From JAJFFW01 sp965263375 (lineage in GTDB: Bacteria; Pseudomonadota; Alphaproteobacteria; Caulobacterales; Parvularculaceae), in contig OZ253669.1 of NCBI GenBank assembly GCA_965263375.1, forward strand, positions 868,001 through 932,000: a stretch of DNA of 64,000 bases, written 5' to 3'. The position numbers and the translations under genes were made by a program. This document shows positions 36,312 through 44,988 of the stretch, one piece after another; position 1 is the first letter of the stretch, and every line of letters starts with the position of its first letter. The notes under the pieces are model-generated. The model saw nothing but the letters and a program-made list of their open reading frames with translations. It was not told the DNA's origin and made no database searches.

Positions 36312-37151
36312 TTATTCCTTCGCCAAAACGGCATTTACTTTAGTCTGTAGACATATTTTATAGCCAGCGCCTTCACAAAGGCTAAGGGCCGTGCGGTCAT
36401 GACTGGTTTCCATGATTATTAGCGTTGGGTGAAAATCTTGCGGCGCGGTTTTGAAGAATGCTTCTAAAACGGGGGCTTCATGGCCCTCAATATCAATTTT
36501 AAGGGTGTCAATGCGTGGTATATCCGTTTCTGAACGGATTATAGCGTCTAGTGGTGCGCCCTGTACCGTAATTGCGCCTTTTTCATCAACATGCCCCATA
36601 CCGCGGCTTTTTGGGCTTTCTGAGAACCGCAATGGTCCGCGCGTTGCGGCGGCGGCGTAGGGGAACACCCTGACATCATTTAATGCCTTGGACGCCTTTA
36701 AGTTAAACATTAATCGCTCGCGCATCGCGGCGTCGGGTTCAATACACACGCTTTTAAAGTTTTTGCCTGCGCCTACTGCAGCGCTGCGGGTGAACAGGGT
36801 GTAAAGCCCCGCATTGGCGCCGACATCAACAAAGTAAAAAGTCTCCTGGGTGTGTGACTTGATTGTGTTGCCGAGCAATGCTCGCTCCTGGACGTCCCAT
36901 AATTGAGGCGAGAGATAGACGCGCTTTTCGCAAATATTGTCATACGGATAAAGTCGCGCCTTTTGGTCTCCGAATATGACAACATCGCGCGGGGTTTTTG
37001 TGCGCCCGCCAGCGGGGCCAAGAAAAAGAGACGCGAAACGCCGCCCCCAATATCCTGTCGGCAGACGGTGGGCGAGGGCGCGGTATTTTTCCTCTTCCGC
37101 GGCTGGGGCGAGCGCTCCGAAGGGGGCATCGTTTATGGCGTGGCTAGTCAT
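36312..37151 (-). CDS. FkbM family methyltransferase
   Basis: SAM-dependent methyltransferase of 279 residues. FkbM features are VDVGANAGLYTLF (SAM site), VCIEPDAAMRERL, the IDTLKIDIEGHEAPVLEAF motif, and a C-terminal FHPTLIIMET segment. Such enzymes often O-methylate sugars. The gene start overlaps the upstream glycosyltransferase by 8 nt, so the methyl group may go on the same glycan. Confidence 0.9.
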   Translation of the reverse strand: MTSHAINDAPFGALAPAAEEEKYRALAHRLPTGYWGRRFASLFLGPAGGRTKTPRDVVIFGDQKARLYPYDNICEKRVYLSPQLWDVQERALLGNTIKSHTQETFYFVDVGANAGLYTLFTRSAAVGAGKNFKSVCIEPDAAMRERLMFNLKASKALNDVRVFPYAAAATRGPLRFSESPKSRGMGHVDEKGAITVQGAPLDAIIRSETDIPRIDTLKIDIEGHEAPVLEAFFKTAPQDFHPTLIIMETSHDRTALSLCEGAGYKICLQTKVNAVLAKE

Positions 37152-37986
37152 TATTGTCCGGTCCTGTTGATGCAGCGCGCCCCTGACGTCGGCGGCGTTC
37201 GAACATTTTGACGTCTCGCAACCATCGACCGAAGCCTGACATCATGGAAAAAGCAAAACCATAGACACCGCCGCGGAATAGCCCATTCACAATATAGCGC
37301 TTAGCGACATAAAAGGGCAGGCCGAAGAAGATACGCAAAATTAGAACTGGCATGGGTTTAGGCTTTAGCTCGCGGGCGCGGGTGGAGGAATTTCGGTTCA
37401 GCTTATCCATTAAATGTTCCGCGCCGGTAAATGCATAGTGCAAAATCGGATGTTTTAGCCGCCCAATTTTTGTGTCCGGCGGAATATCAAATTGGTCCCA
37501 GGCTTTGTGGTCAGGCGCGCGAAAGACTTTTTTATCATACAGTTTATGGCGGACCGTTCCGCCAAAACCGCGCCAAGGGTCGCCAATAGCCGGGGCCATC
37601 GCCATCGGTGTTCGATAAACGGGGCAGGGGGGATCTCCCGCAGCGAAAAGCGCGCGGATTTCCGCCGCCAACGCGTCGGTTAAGATTTCATCTGCATCAA
37701 GATCGAGAAGCCAGTCATGATTGGCCGCGTCTTCGCCAAGGCGTTTTTGAGCCCCATTGCCGAGCCATTCATGGGTGATGACTTTGGCGCCCGCTTGGCG
37801 TGCGATTTCCTGGGTGCCGTCCGTCGAGCCACAGTCGATGATAATCACCTCGCTCACGGCTTTAAATGCAGCGTTGATAACCGGGCCAATTAACCGCGCC
37901 TCATTCTTGGTGCGGATGTACGCGGTGACGGGGGCCGCGCGGTTAACGAAGGGCGCAATGGTGTGATCTTCAGGTGTGACGGTCAT
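37144..37986 (-). CDS. Glycosyltransferase family 2 (WaaE/KdtX-like)
   Basis: GT2 enzyme of 280 residues. The N-terminal half has the nucleotide-sugar fold: AYIRTKNEARLIGPV, IIIDCGSTDGTQEIA and the DXD-type DLDADEIL. The C-terminal region (RNSSTRARELKPKP, LPFYVAKRYIVNGLFRGG) resembles LPS-core glycosyltransferases of the WaaE/KdtX type and may contact the membrane. It overlaps the FkbM methyltransferase by 8 nt, suggesting a two-gene operon for sugar transfer and methylation. Confidence 0.9.
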   Translation of the reverse strand: MTVTPEDHTIAPFVNRAAPVTAYIRTKNEARLIGPVINAAFKAVSEVIIIDCGSTDGTQEIARQAGAKVITHEWLGNGAQKRLGEDAANHDWLLDLDADEILTDALAAEIRALFAAGDPPCPVYRTPMAMAPAIGDPWRGFGGTVRHKLYDKKVFRAPDHKAWDQFDIPPDTKIGRLKHPILHYAFTGAEHLMDKLNRNSSTRARELKPKPMPVLILRIFFGLPFYVAKRYIVNGLFRGGVYGFAFSMMSGFGRWLRDVKMFERRRRQGRAASTGPDNND

Positions 37987-38027
37987 GAGCGTCTTTTAAG
38001 CACCCGATGACGTATAATCTAGAGGGC

Positions 38028-38747
38028 TTATTGGCGTGGTCGCCCGCCGCCGTTCCTTTCGCTTAGTCCTCTTTTCGGACTGCGCTGCTTTTCTTGGATA
38101 GGGGCGATATACCGGTCCATCTTGATCACTTTAAAATTGTCGGAAAATTCTTCCGCTATTGCTTGTGCGCTGGCGGGAAGATCAGATTTTAAGCCCGCGA
38201 TCAACGTTTTGGGGAGTGGCTGCATGGCGAATAGATCAGCGCGGCCATTCTTTGCGAATACCAAAGCCCAGCTAAGAGCTTTTTCAGGATTAGCATATGC
38301 GTTTGAAGATGTTGCATAACTCATAGCGAGTAGGCGTTGGGCGCTTGCATCCCCTGCATGGGCTGCGCGTTCAAGCCACATCAGTCCCTCTTGTTGAAAC
38401 AGCGTCGTTTCTTGCTCGCTCTTGCCCTGCATTTTTAAAAGGCATGCGCCGAGTTCGCTTTGGGCGATCTCAAAACCAGCGCCTAGGGCCGCGGCGGCGC
38501 GAAAGCTGGGCGCGGCTATTAGGCAGCCTTCTTTGTTGCGCAATGTGCGCGCCTTTTCCAAAACCAAGCCAGCATTGTGGATTCCTGGCGGCCTGGTTTT
38601 CCGCCTGTCGTCTTGTGCGTTTTTGTCCTTATTTGCGAAGGGGGGCGGGGCGTCAGAGTGAGGGCGGCTGCTTTTGTCTGTCGTTCCGCCATTGCTGGCG
38701 CAAGCGCCAAGCACCATAAGGCCAACAAATGCGAACAGTCTCAACAT
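38028..38747 (-). CDS. Lipoprotein with Sel1-like repeats
   Basis: Lipoprotein of 239 residues with lipobox LGAC (Cys about 16). A Ser/Pro/Asp-rich linker is followed by Sel1-like helical repeats: GAGFEIAQSELGACLLKM, EGLMWLERAAHAGDASAQRLL and NPEKALSWALVFAKNGR. These repeats usually mediate protein-protein contacts. It lies upstream of the GT2/FkbM pair on the same strand, separated by 41 nt. Confidence 0.85.
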   Translation of the reverse strand: MLRLFAFVGLMVLGACASNGGTTDKSSRPHSDAPPPFANKDKNAQDDRRKTRPPGIHNAGLVLEKARTLRNKEGCLIAAPSFRAAAALGAGFEIAQSELGACLLKMQGKSEQETTLFQQEGLMWLERAAHAGDASAQRLLAMSYATSSNAYANPEKALSWALVFAKNGRADLFAMQPLPKTLIAGLKSDLPASAQAIAEEFSDNFKVIKMDRYIAPIQEKQRSPKRGLSERNGGGRPRQ

Positions 38748-38959
38748 GGTCCCTCCTTTAAACTCCTGCTGCTGAAAAACGCGTGAGCGAGCAAAATCCG
38801 TCGAAACAAAGATCGAAAAATTTTTTGTCCTTTTTGCGACGGGTTTTGCTGACGCGTGCGTTTTAACACTGTGCGCAGCGTAAAGCGTTGTGAAATGGCG
38901 GAAGAAATTCGTCCCTACTCTTTATGGCCGGGGGGCTATTAAGGATTGGAGACAATTGC

Positions 38960-39355
38960 ATGACATTAGCGAAAACATTATTTGCGGCTAGCGTTGTTGG
39001 CGTGCTGGCGACAGCATGCACGGCAAGTCCGGCCAATGCCGGTCCATGGTCGGGTCAGTGGGCCTTTAAGCCCTCACGCTGCCCTGATTTAGTAGAAGAT
39101 CGTCGTGACAGGCGAGAAAGCCGGCGCGATGAACGGGTTAACCGCGGTTTCCTTGATCGGGTCGAGGATCGACTTGACCGGCGCGAAAGTCGCCGGGATG
39201 AGAAGGTGACAACCTGCCCAGCCTCGGCTTGGGTGTGGCAGGGGCCAAAGACGCAAAAAATTGTAAGGCCGGTTGGGGCGGTGATCTATTACGATCCAAT
39301 AAAACGTAAATATTTTCGACGTGGGCAAAATACTGTGCGTGTCGTGGTTTGGTAG
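38960..39355 (+). CDS. Small exported protein with two charged 18-residue repeats
   Basis: Protein of 131 residues with an N-terminal signal (VLATACTASPANA, which includes a possible lipobox at TAC). The body has two imperfect 18-residue repeats rich in Arg, Asp and Glu (residues 43-60 and 66-83; core DRRESRRDE in both), followed by a hydrophobic/aromatic C-terminus with VGAVIYYDPIKRKYFRRG. Four Cys in all. ATG 38960 follows GGAG. I do not recognise a family. Confidence 0.75.
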   Translation: MTLAKTLFAASVVGVLATACTASPANAGPWSGQWAFKPSRCPDLVEDRRDRRESRRDERVNRGFLDRVEDRLDRRESRRDEKVTTCPASAWVWQGPKTQKIVRPVGAVIYYDPIKRKYFRRGQNTVRVVVW

Positions 39356-39450
39356 TTACTCCTCCTGGAGTTTTAATTGCGTGAGAAGATGCGGTTACGG
39401 GCTGTCCATAGCCCTGTCCCAACCCAATCCCGTATTGGATCCGCAATATT

Positions 39451-39511
39451 GGCCTGCTCGGTCATTGCCAGCTCCTCCCCCTTTGCTGGCAGGCCGGGCG
39501 GGTCTTTTTTT
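39451..39511 (+). terminator. Possible terminator before yidD
   Basis: TGCCAGC (39466-39472) pairs with GCTGGCA (39485-39491) inside a GGCCTG/CAGGCC outer pair, and a seven-base T-run comes after a GC-rich tract. The gap between stem and T-run is longer than ideal, so this is only a candidate. Confidence 0.4.
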
Positions 39512-39571
39512 GCTTACCGCATGATAAGTATGTGATGGATATTGCTGCCTTGCCTATGTATTAAAAGGGAT

Positions 39572-39925
39572 ATGTGTTCATGCGCGCGCCCTAAAGCATC
39601 TTCAAAACGTTCCGTTATTGCCCAAACTGTGCTCGGTGCTTTGTGGCTCTATCAGCGATCCTTAAGCCCGGTTTTTTATTTTTTAGGCGCGCGTTGTCGG
39701 CATATGCCGAGCTGTTCGCAATACGCTGCTGAGGCTGTTGCGCGCCATGGCGCTTGGCGAGGGGGATGGCTTTCGCTTGCAAGGCTTTTGCGTTGTCACC
39801 CTTTTGGCAGTAGTGGATATGACCCCGCGCCGAACGCTGTTGAAGACCATCGTTGGCGGCCATGGCTGTATGGTGATTGGGCCTGGACAGAACGAAAAAG
39901 CGAAAGATCAGATAAACAAGAATAA
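39572..39925 (+). CDS. yidD: Membrane protein insertion efficiency factor YidD
   Basis: YidD homologue of 117 residues that helps YidC-mediated insertion. The family core is intact: YQRSLSPVFYFLGARCRHMP, SCSQYAAEAVARHGAW and RLLRCHPFGSSGYDPAP. The C-terminal tail after this core is charged. The start is uncertain: ATG 39572 lies only 2 nt after AAGGG, and a TTG at 39542 would add ten residues. thrS follows after about 150 nt. Confidence 0.92.
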   Translation: MCSCARPKASSKRSVIAQTVLGALWLYQRSLSPVFYFLGARCRHMPSCSQYAAEAVARHGAWRGGWLSLARLLRCHPFGSSGYDPAPNAVEDHRWRPWLYGDWAWTERKSERSDKQE

Positions 39926-40073
39926 GCTTGCGATGATGCGGTGTGCTGATAAGGCTTCTAAACACTTGACGAAACCCATCAGCTTGTGGAAATCCCTAGG
40001 GCTCTGTCGCGCTGGTTCTTTATGGCGTCAAGGCGCGGCTTTCACGACGCCAAGAGAAGATTGATAAAGCCCC

Positions 40074-42044
40074 ATGGTCGCCATCACATTGCCAGACGGA
40101 TCCGTTCGCGAATTTGACGGTGTCGTCACCGGTACATCCCTTGCTGAAAGCATCTCCAAATCTCTCGCTAAAAAATCGATTGCAATAAAAGTAGATGGTG
40201 AGTTGACGGACTTGTTCGCGGAAATCGAACAAGACGCCAATGTTGAGATCGTTACCCGCACGGACCCTGAAGGGTTAGAGCTTATCCGCCATGACGCCGC
40301 CCATTTGCTCGCCCAAGCAGTGCAAAGTTTGTTTCCTGATACGCAAGTCACCATCGGCCCTGTCATCGATGATGGGTTTTATTATGACTTCGCCCGCGAG
40401 ACGCCGTTTTCCAGTGATGATTTTGAGAAGATCGAAAGGAAGATGGCTGAACTTGTGGATGCGGATTTGCCAACGACGAAGTCGGTGATGCAGCGCGACC
40501 AAGCAATCGCCCATTTTGAAGATATGGGAGAGACTTATAAGGCGGAGTTGATCCGTGATTTGCCGGAAGGTGAAGAGATCCGCATCTATCACCATGGCGA
40601 TTGGCATGACCTTTGTCGTGGCCCCCATTTGCCGTCTACGAAGCATATCGGCAAAGCGTTTAAGTTGACCAAGCTTGCCGGCGCTTATTGGCGCGGCGAC
40701 AGCCGTAATCCGATGCTGCAGAGGATTTACGGCACCGCATGGACGGATGAGAAAGCGCTAAAAGCTTACTTGCTGCGTATTGAAGAGGCCGAACGCCGCG
40801 ACCATCGTAAATTGGGGCGGGAGATGGAACTCTTTCACTTCCAATCGGAAGCGCAAGGCTCTGTTTTTTGGCATGACAAAGGCTACCGTATTTGGCGCGT
40901 GTTGGAGAGCTATATCCGCCGCCGCCTTGATGAGGACGGATATGTTGAGGTGAAAACGCCTCAGCTTTTAGCCTCCAAATTTTGGGAGCAGTCCGGTCAC
41001 TGGGATAAGTTTCGCGAGAATATGTTTGTTGTGCCCGATGAAATTCCGTCAACAGACGAAGAAACGCCGGTCCTTTCTGGAAAAGCGGATCTGATGGCCC
41101 TAAAGCCGATGAACTGCCCGGCGCACGTTCAGATTTTCAAGCAAGGGGTCAAATCTTACCGCGACCTGCCAATCCGTATGGCGGAGTTTGGTTGCTGTCA
41201 CCGCAACGAGGCCCATGGGGCTCTCCACGGTTTGATGCGTGTGCGTCAAATGACGCAGGATGATGCGCACATCTTCTGCCGCGAAGATCAAATTACTGAT
41301 GAGACGAGCCGGTTTCTCGCCTTGTTCGCTCAAGTTTATAAAGATATGGGGCTTACTGACATCAATTATAAGCTTGCGACGCGCCCTGAAATGCGTGCAG
41401 GCGACGATGAAGTTTGGGACCGGGCGGAAAAGGCCTTGGCCGATGCGCTTGGCGCCGCAGGGCTTGATTATGAAATCGCGGAAGGCGAGGGTGCATTTTA
41501 TGGCCCTAAATTAGAGTTTCACTTAACCGATGCGATTGGGCGAACTTGGCAAGCGGGCACCTTCCAGCTGGATTACGTGCTGCCAGAGCGGCTTGACGCA
41601 AGTTATGTCGCCGAGACAGGCGCCAAGGAACGGCCTGTTATGCTGCACCGGGCGGTCTTTGGCACCTTTGAGCGGTTTATCGGCCTGATTATTGAGCATT
41701 ATGCGGGGAAACTTCCGCTATGGATGGCGCCCGTTCAGGCGGTAGTTGCAACAATTACGTCTGAAGCGGACGAATACGCCAAGAAAATTGCTGACGAAAT
41801 GCGCGCCGCTGGTCTTCGGGTTGAGCTCGATCTTAGAAATGAGAAAATCAATTATAAGGTTCGGGAACATTCGGTCGCAAAGGTGCCGGTATTGGCGGTT
41901 GTTGGCGCCAAAGAAGCTGCGGAGGATACTGTCTCAATACGAAGATTGGGGGACAAACACCAAAAAGTGTCCCCATTCTCAGAAGCGCTTCAGGCATTGC
42001 TCGTAGAAGCGGCAGCTCCCGATTTGCGGCAAGCTAACGAATAA
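40074..42044 (+). CDS. thrS: Threonine--tRNA ligase
   Basis: Class II synthetase of 656 residues. Domains in order: TGS (1-62, with LPDGSVREFDG), the editing domain with HDAAHLLAQAV and GFYYDF (about 63-240), the catalytic core with PMNCPAHVQIFK, and the anticodon-binding domain at the C-terminus (from about 545). The catalytic zinc ligand Cys in MNCPAH is present. A terminator follows. Confidence 0.97.
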   Translation: MVAITLPDGSVREFDGVVTGTSLAESISKSLAKKSIAIKVDGELTDLFAEIEQDANVEIVTRTDPEGLELIRHDAAHLLAQAVQSLFPDTQVTIGPVIDDGFYYDFARETPFSSDDFEKIERKMAELVDADLPTTKSVMQRDQAIAHFEDMGETYKAELIRDLPEGEEIRIYHHGDWHDLCRGPHLPSTKHIGKAFKLTKLAGAYWRGDSRNPMLQRIYGTAWTDEKALKAYLLRIEEAERRDHRKLGREMELFHFQSEAQGSVFWHDKGYRIWRVLESYIRRRLDEDGYVEVKTPQLLASKFWEQSGHWDKFRENMFVVPDEIPSTDEETPVLSGKADLMALKPMNCPAHVQIFKQGVKSYRDLPIRMAEFGCCHRNEAHGALHGLMRVRQMTQDDAHIFCREDQITDETSRFLALFAQVYKDMGLTDINYKLATRPEMRAGDDEVWDRAEKALADALGAAGLDYEIAEGEGAFYGPKLEFHLTDAIGRTWQAGTFQLDYVLPERLDASYVAETGAKERPVMLHRAVFGTFERFIGLIIEHYAGKLPLWMAPVQAVVATITSEADEYAKKIADEMRAAGLRVELDLRNEKINYKVREHSVAKVPVLAVVGAKEAAEDTVSIRRLGDKHQKVSPFSEALQALLVEAAAPDLRQANE

Positions 42045-42068
42045 TTAATCTATCTTTATGATTGATAA

Positions 42069-42093
42069 ACGGCGGTATTGATCGCCGTTTTTT
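42069..42093 (+). terminator. Intrinsic terminator after thrS
   Basis: ACGGCG pairs with CGCCGT around an 8-nt loop and is followed by a T-run. It lies 24 nt after the thrS stop. Confidence 0.85.
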
Positions 42094-42231
42094 CACTTTG
42101 GGTGGGGATATTTTGCTGACTAGCGACAAATGTATGTCTTAGGGCATTTTTTGTTAACCAACATCTGTGAAATATTTTGAAATGCGTTATGATCGCGATG
42201 CGGTGATCGGGAACCGCGAGCGGGGAAGATT

Positions 42232-43182
42232 ATGTCGGGCGTATCAGCCGTTATTGTAAGTTATTTTACAGGACCGTTATTAGCTCGGTCCATTGCGTCA
42301 TTGAAGGCTCAGCCTGAAGTTGGCGAAATAATCGTCGTTGATAACGGTAATTGGGACGGCGCTGTTGAGGAGGCGATCGCCGCAAATGCTGGCGGCGCCC
42401 CGGTTCATGTAATTTCAGGCCATGGTAATGTTGGCTTTGCAACGGCCTGTAATTTAGGCGCTAAGCGCGCCAAAGGTGAATACCTTCTATTTTTAAACCC
42501 TGATGCAATGATGCCATCTGGGGGCGTTGGCGAATTGCTCCAAAATTCGCAGGATCTATCGAGACCTTGGATGATCGGACCCAAGCTCGTCGATCCTGAT
42601 GGCGCTGAACAACAAGGGTCGCGCCGCGCAACGTTGACACCATGGCGAGCATTTGTGGAAGTGACCCAGCTTTACCGCTTTGCGCCCCAACACCCATATT
42701 TTAGACGGTTTAATTTGCATGACGAGCCTTGTCCGCAGAAGTTATGCAAAGTCCCTACAATTTCTGGCGCATGTTTCTTTTTGCTTCGCGACGATTATTT
42801 CTCAATCGGCGGCATGGATGAACGATATTTCCTTCACGTCGAAGATGTGGACTTTTGTTTGCGTTTCGCGAATGAAGGCGGACAAGTCTTCTTCTCGCCT
42901 GCGGTCGCTGTCTCTCACTTTAAGAGCTCCAGCCGGGTTAGCCCGTTGCGCGTAGAGCGCCGAAAGACCACAAGCATGCTGCGTTATTTTCGTGAGCATT
43001 TTACACAGGATTACCCAGCGCCTTTCCTTTGGTTGGTTTGGTGCGCTGTGTGGGCCAGTTTTGTCGTGAAGGTAAGCAGAAATTCAGCTTTGGCGTTATT
43101 TACGCTTATTGGACTGGGGCCAGAGGGCGGGAATGTGCGCCGGCGGGCGCGGCAATTGGCGGCCAGACGCTCGGTTAGATAA
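42232..43182 (+). CDS. Glycosyltransferase family 2 (rhamnosyltransferase-like)
   Basis: GT2 enzyme of 316 residues. VSAVIVSYFTGPLLARSIAS, IIVVDNGNWDGAV, GNVGFATACNLGA and LLFLNPDAMM give the donor site, and GGMDERYFLHVEDVDFCLR is the acceptor/catalytic region. The pattern matches WbbL-like rhamnosyltransferases of cell-surface glycans. A hydrophobic C-terminal helix (FLWLVWCAVWASFVVKV) suggests membrane association. GGGGAAG lies just before the ATG. Confidence 0.92.
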   Translation: MSGVSAVIVSYFTGPLLARSIASLKAQPEVGEIIVVDNGNWDGAVEEAIAANAGGAPVHVISGHGNVGFATACNLGAKRAKGEYLLFLNPDAMMPSGGVGELLQNSQDLSRPWMIGPKLVDPDGAEQQGSRRATLTPWRAFVEVTQLYRFAPQHPYFRRFNLHDEPCPQKLCKVPTISGACFFLLRDDYFSIGGMDERYFLHVEDVDFCLRFANEGGQVFFSPAVAVSHFKSSSRVSPLRVERRKTTSMLRYFREHFTQDYPAPFLWLVWCAVWASFVVKVSRNSALALFTLIGLGPEGGNVRRRARQLAARRSVR

Positions 43183-43340
43183 GCCGGATTACGATGTGGC
43201 GGCTATAGTACTAAAGCTTGCGCATCATTTGTTTGTATCAAATCATTTTAGTGCTGCTGTGGGCATGGATTGCGCCTGATAGGGTGTTGATCGGATCCTG
43301 ATCCAAAAACAGGTGCAAAGAGAACCCTTCGAATAAAATG

Positions 43341-44870
43341 TCAGAACCGAAGCCCCCTCAGTTCGAAATAATAAAGCTGCTGGGATCCCGGCGTTTGCGT
43401 ATGAGGCGTTATGTTTAAAGGGATAACGGTCTCAAAGCGAGGGGCCACCGCGCGCCCATCCGCTTGCTGTGTAATATATAAAATTTTAGGATTATTGTCG
43501 TTTGAAAATGGGTGGGCCGCTTCATAGTGGTGTTCAATACGGTTGTTGGAGTTCCAAGCGGCAATAGGCAGATTGCTATGACGCGCATAGTAAACAAGCC
43601 CACCTAGAATATCACGGTCATCCGCCATAAGAAGATCATAGTCTTCGCTGAGGGAGGTGACAGCGCTTCCTTGCGCTTCCCACCCACGAAGCGGCGCCAC
43701 TACGCGTGAAAGGCCCACAAAATCTATCAAAGGGAAATAAGTAATCGCCAAGATAAAAGGCAAGCCGATAATAAGGTGCAGGCTCACACTCGCTTTTACG
43801 AACCAGGACTTAGAGATGCGATATGCCCATGCCGCGAAAAGCAAGGTCGCTGTAGGATAAGCGCTTGCGGCCCAATTCGCATGAGCCCGTGAAATAAAGG
43901 CTTGGACACTGATGATCACCAAAGGGGTTACGGCCAAGCATATAAGCAAGATATCACGCCAGTGCTCTGTGAACCGTTGCTTGATTTCGATTTTTAAGTC
44001 TGCGTCCAGCATTTTCCCGAGCCGGGAAAGACCATAAACAAAGAATGCGAATCCAATCGGGCCAAAAACTGCAAATTGCCCGGCAAAAAATTCTAAAAAC
44101 TCGATGAAATTAAATAAGCCGCCCTCCCATTTAGCGTTGGCTGCAGTGTGTCCAACGGTCTGGAAGCCATTTTGACTATTCCAAATCAGGTTTGGCGTAA
44201 TCAAAATTAAAGTAATGACCGCAGCGATTAAGATAGCCTTTAACGGGGGGCGCCGCCCTGTCAGCGCATAACAAAGCATGACGCCAATCGGAAAGTATAA
44301 GATGGCGTATTTGGACAAAAACCCTAAACCAAGCGCGACGCCGAGCAACACGGCTTTGATCCACAACGGCGCCTTTGGGGATTTGTCCGGTTCGATTAAC
44401 GAGACATAAAAATATAAAGCACAGGACCAAAAGAATAAGAGCAGGGTGTCTGTCGAGATAATCATGGACGACAAAAACACCCCGGGCAGCGTTAGCCAGA
44501 TAAGGCCAGCCCAAAACCCTTCGCGGGCGCTAAATAGTATGCGCCCGGTTAAAAATAAAAAGGTGGCTGTTCCCAAGTGCAGTATTGGTGAGGCAAGTCG
44601 CGCAGCCCATTCATGATCTCCGAAGATGCTAGTGGTAAACGCAATCGTCCAAGCGATCATGGGCGGCTTTGAGAAATAGCCAAATTCAAGGGACCGGCTC
44701 CAAAACCAATATTGGGTTTCGTCTGGACCCAAATTCATATCACTTAAAAAAAGCGCCGTTATGCGCAAAAATGCAAAGCTCAAAAGGGCGACAATAAACA
44801 GTCGTTCGTAAGTTTGGCTGCGGTACAAGCGCACTAAACGGTACGCAGCATGATGAAATTTCGAGACCAT
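43341..44870 (-). CDS. Glycosyltransferase family 39 membrane protein (ArnT/PMT-like)
   Basis: Polytopic protein of 509 residues. The first periplasmic loop carries the GT39 acidic motif (LGPDETQYWFWSRSLEFGYF, with Asp-Glu) followed by SKPPMIAW, and multiple membrane segments follow. GT39 enzymes transfer sugars from lipid-phosphate donors. The C-terminal soluble part (DYDLLMADDRDILGGLVYYAR) is periplasmic. It lies downstream of a second GT39 gene on the same strand after 118 nt. Acceptor unknown. Confidence 0.9.
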   Translation of the reverse strand: MVSKFHHAAYRLVRLYRSQTYERLFIVALLSFAFLRITALFLSDMNLGPDETQYWFWSRSLEFGYFSKPPMIAWTIAFTTSIFGDHEWAARLASPILHLGTATFLFLTGRILFSAREGFWAGLIWLTLPGVFLSSMIISTDTLLLFFWSCALYFYVSLIEPDKSPKAPLWIKAVLLGVALGLGFLSKYAILYFPIGVMLCYALTGRRPPLKAILIAAVITLILITPNLIWNSQNGFQTVGHTAANAKWEGGLFNFIEFLEFFAGQFAVFGPIGFAFFVYGLSRLGKMLDADLKIEIKQRFTEHWRDILLICLAVTPLVIISVQAFISRAHANWAASAYPTATLLFAAWAYRISKSWFVKASVSLHLIIGLPFILAITYFPLIDFVGLSRVVAPLRGWEAQGSAVTSLSEDYDLLMADDRDILGGLVYYARHSNLPIAAWNSNNRIEHHYEAAHPFSNDNNPKILYITQQADGRAVAPRFETVIPLNITPHTQTPGSQQLYYFELRGLRF

Positions 44871-44988
44871 AAACAGAGCGATATAATGATGCGGTGCAAT
44901 TACGCAAATAAGCTGAACAACTATTAGGGCGCTTTTGTGATGGGCGATATTGTTTTGATCAAGGTCGCTTAGCTTGTCGCCATAAGTC

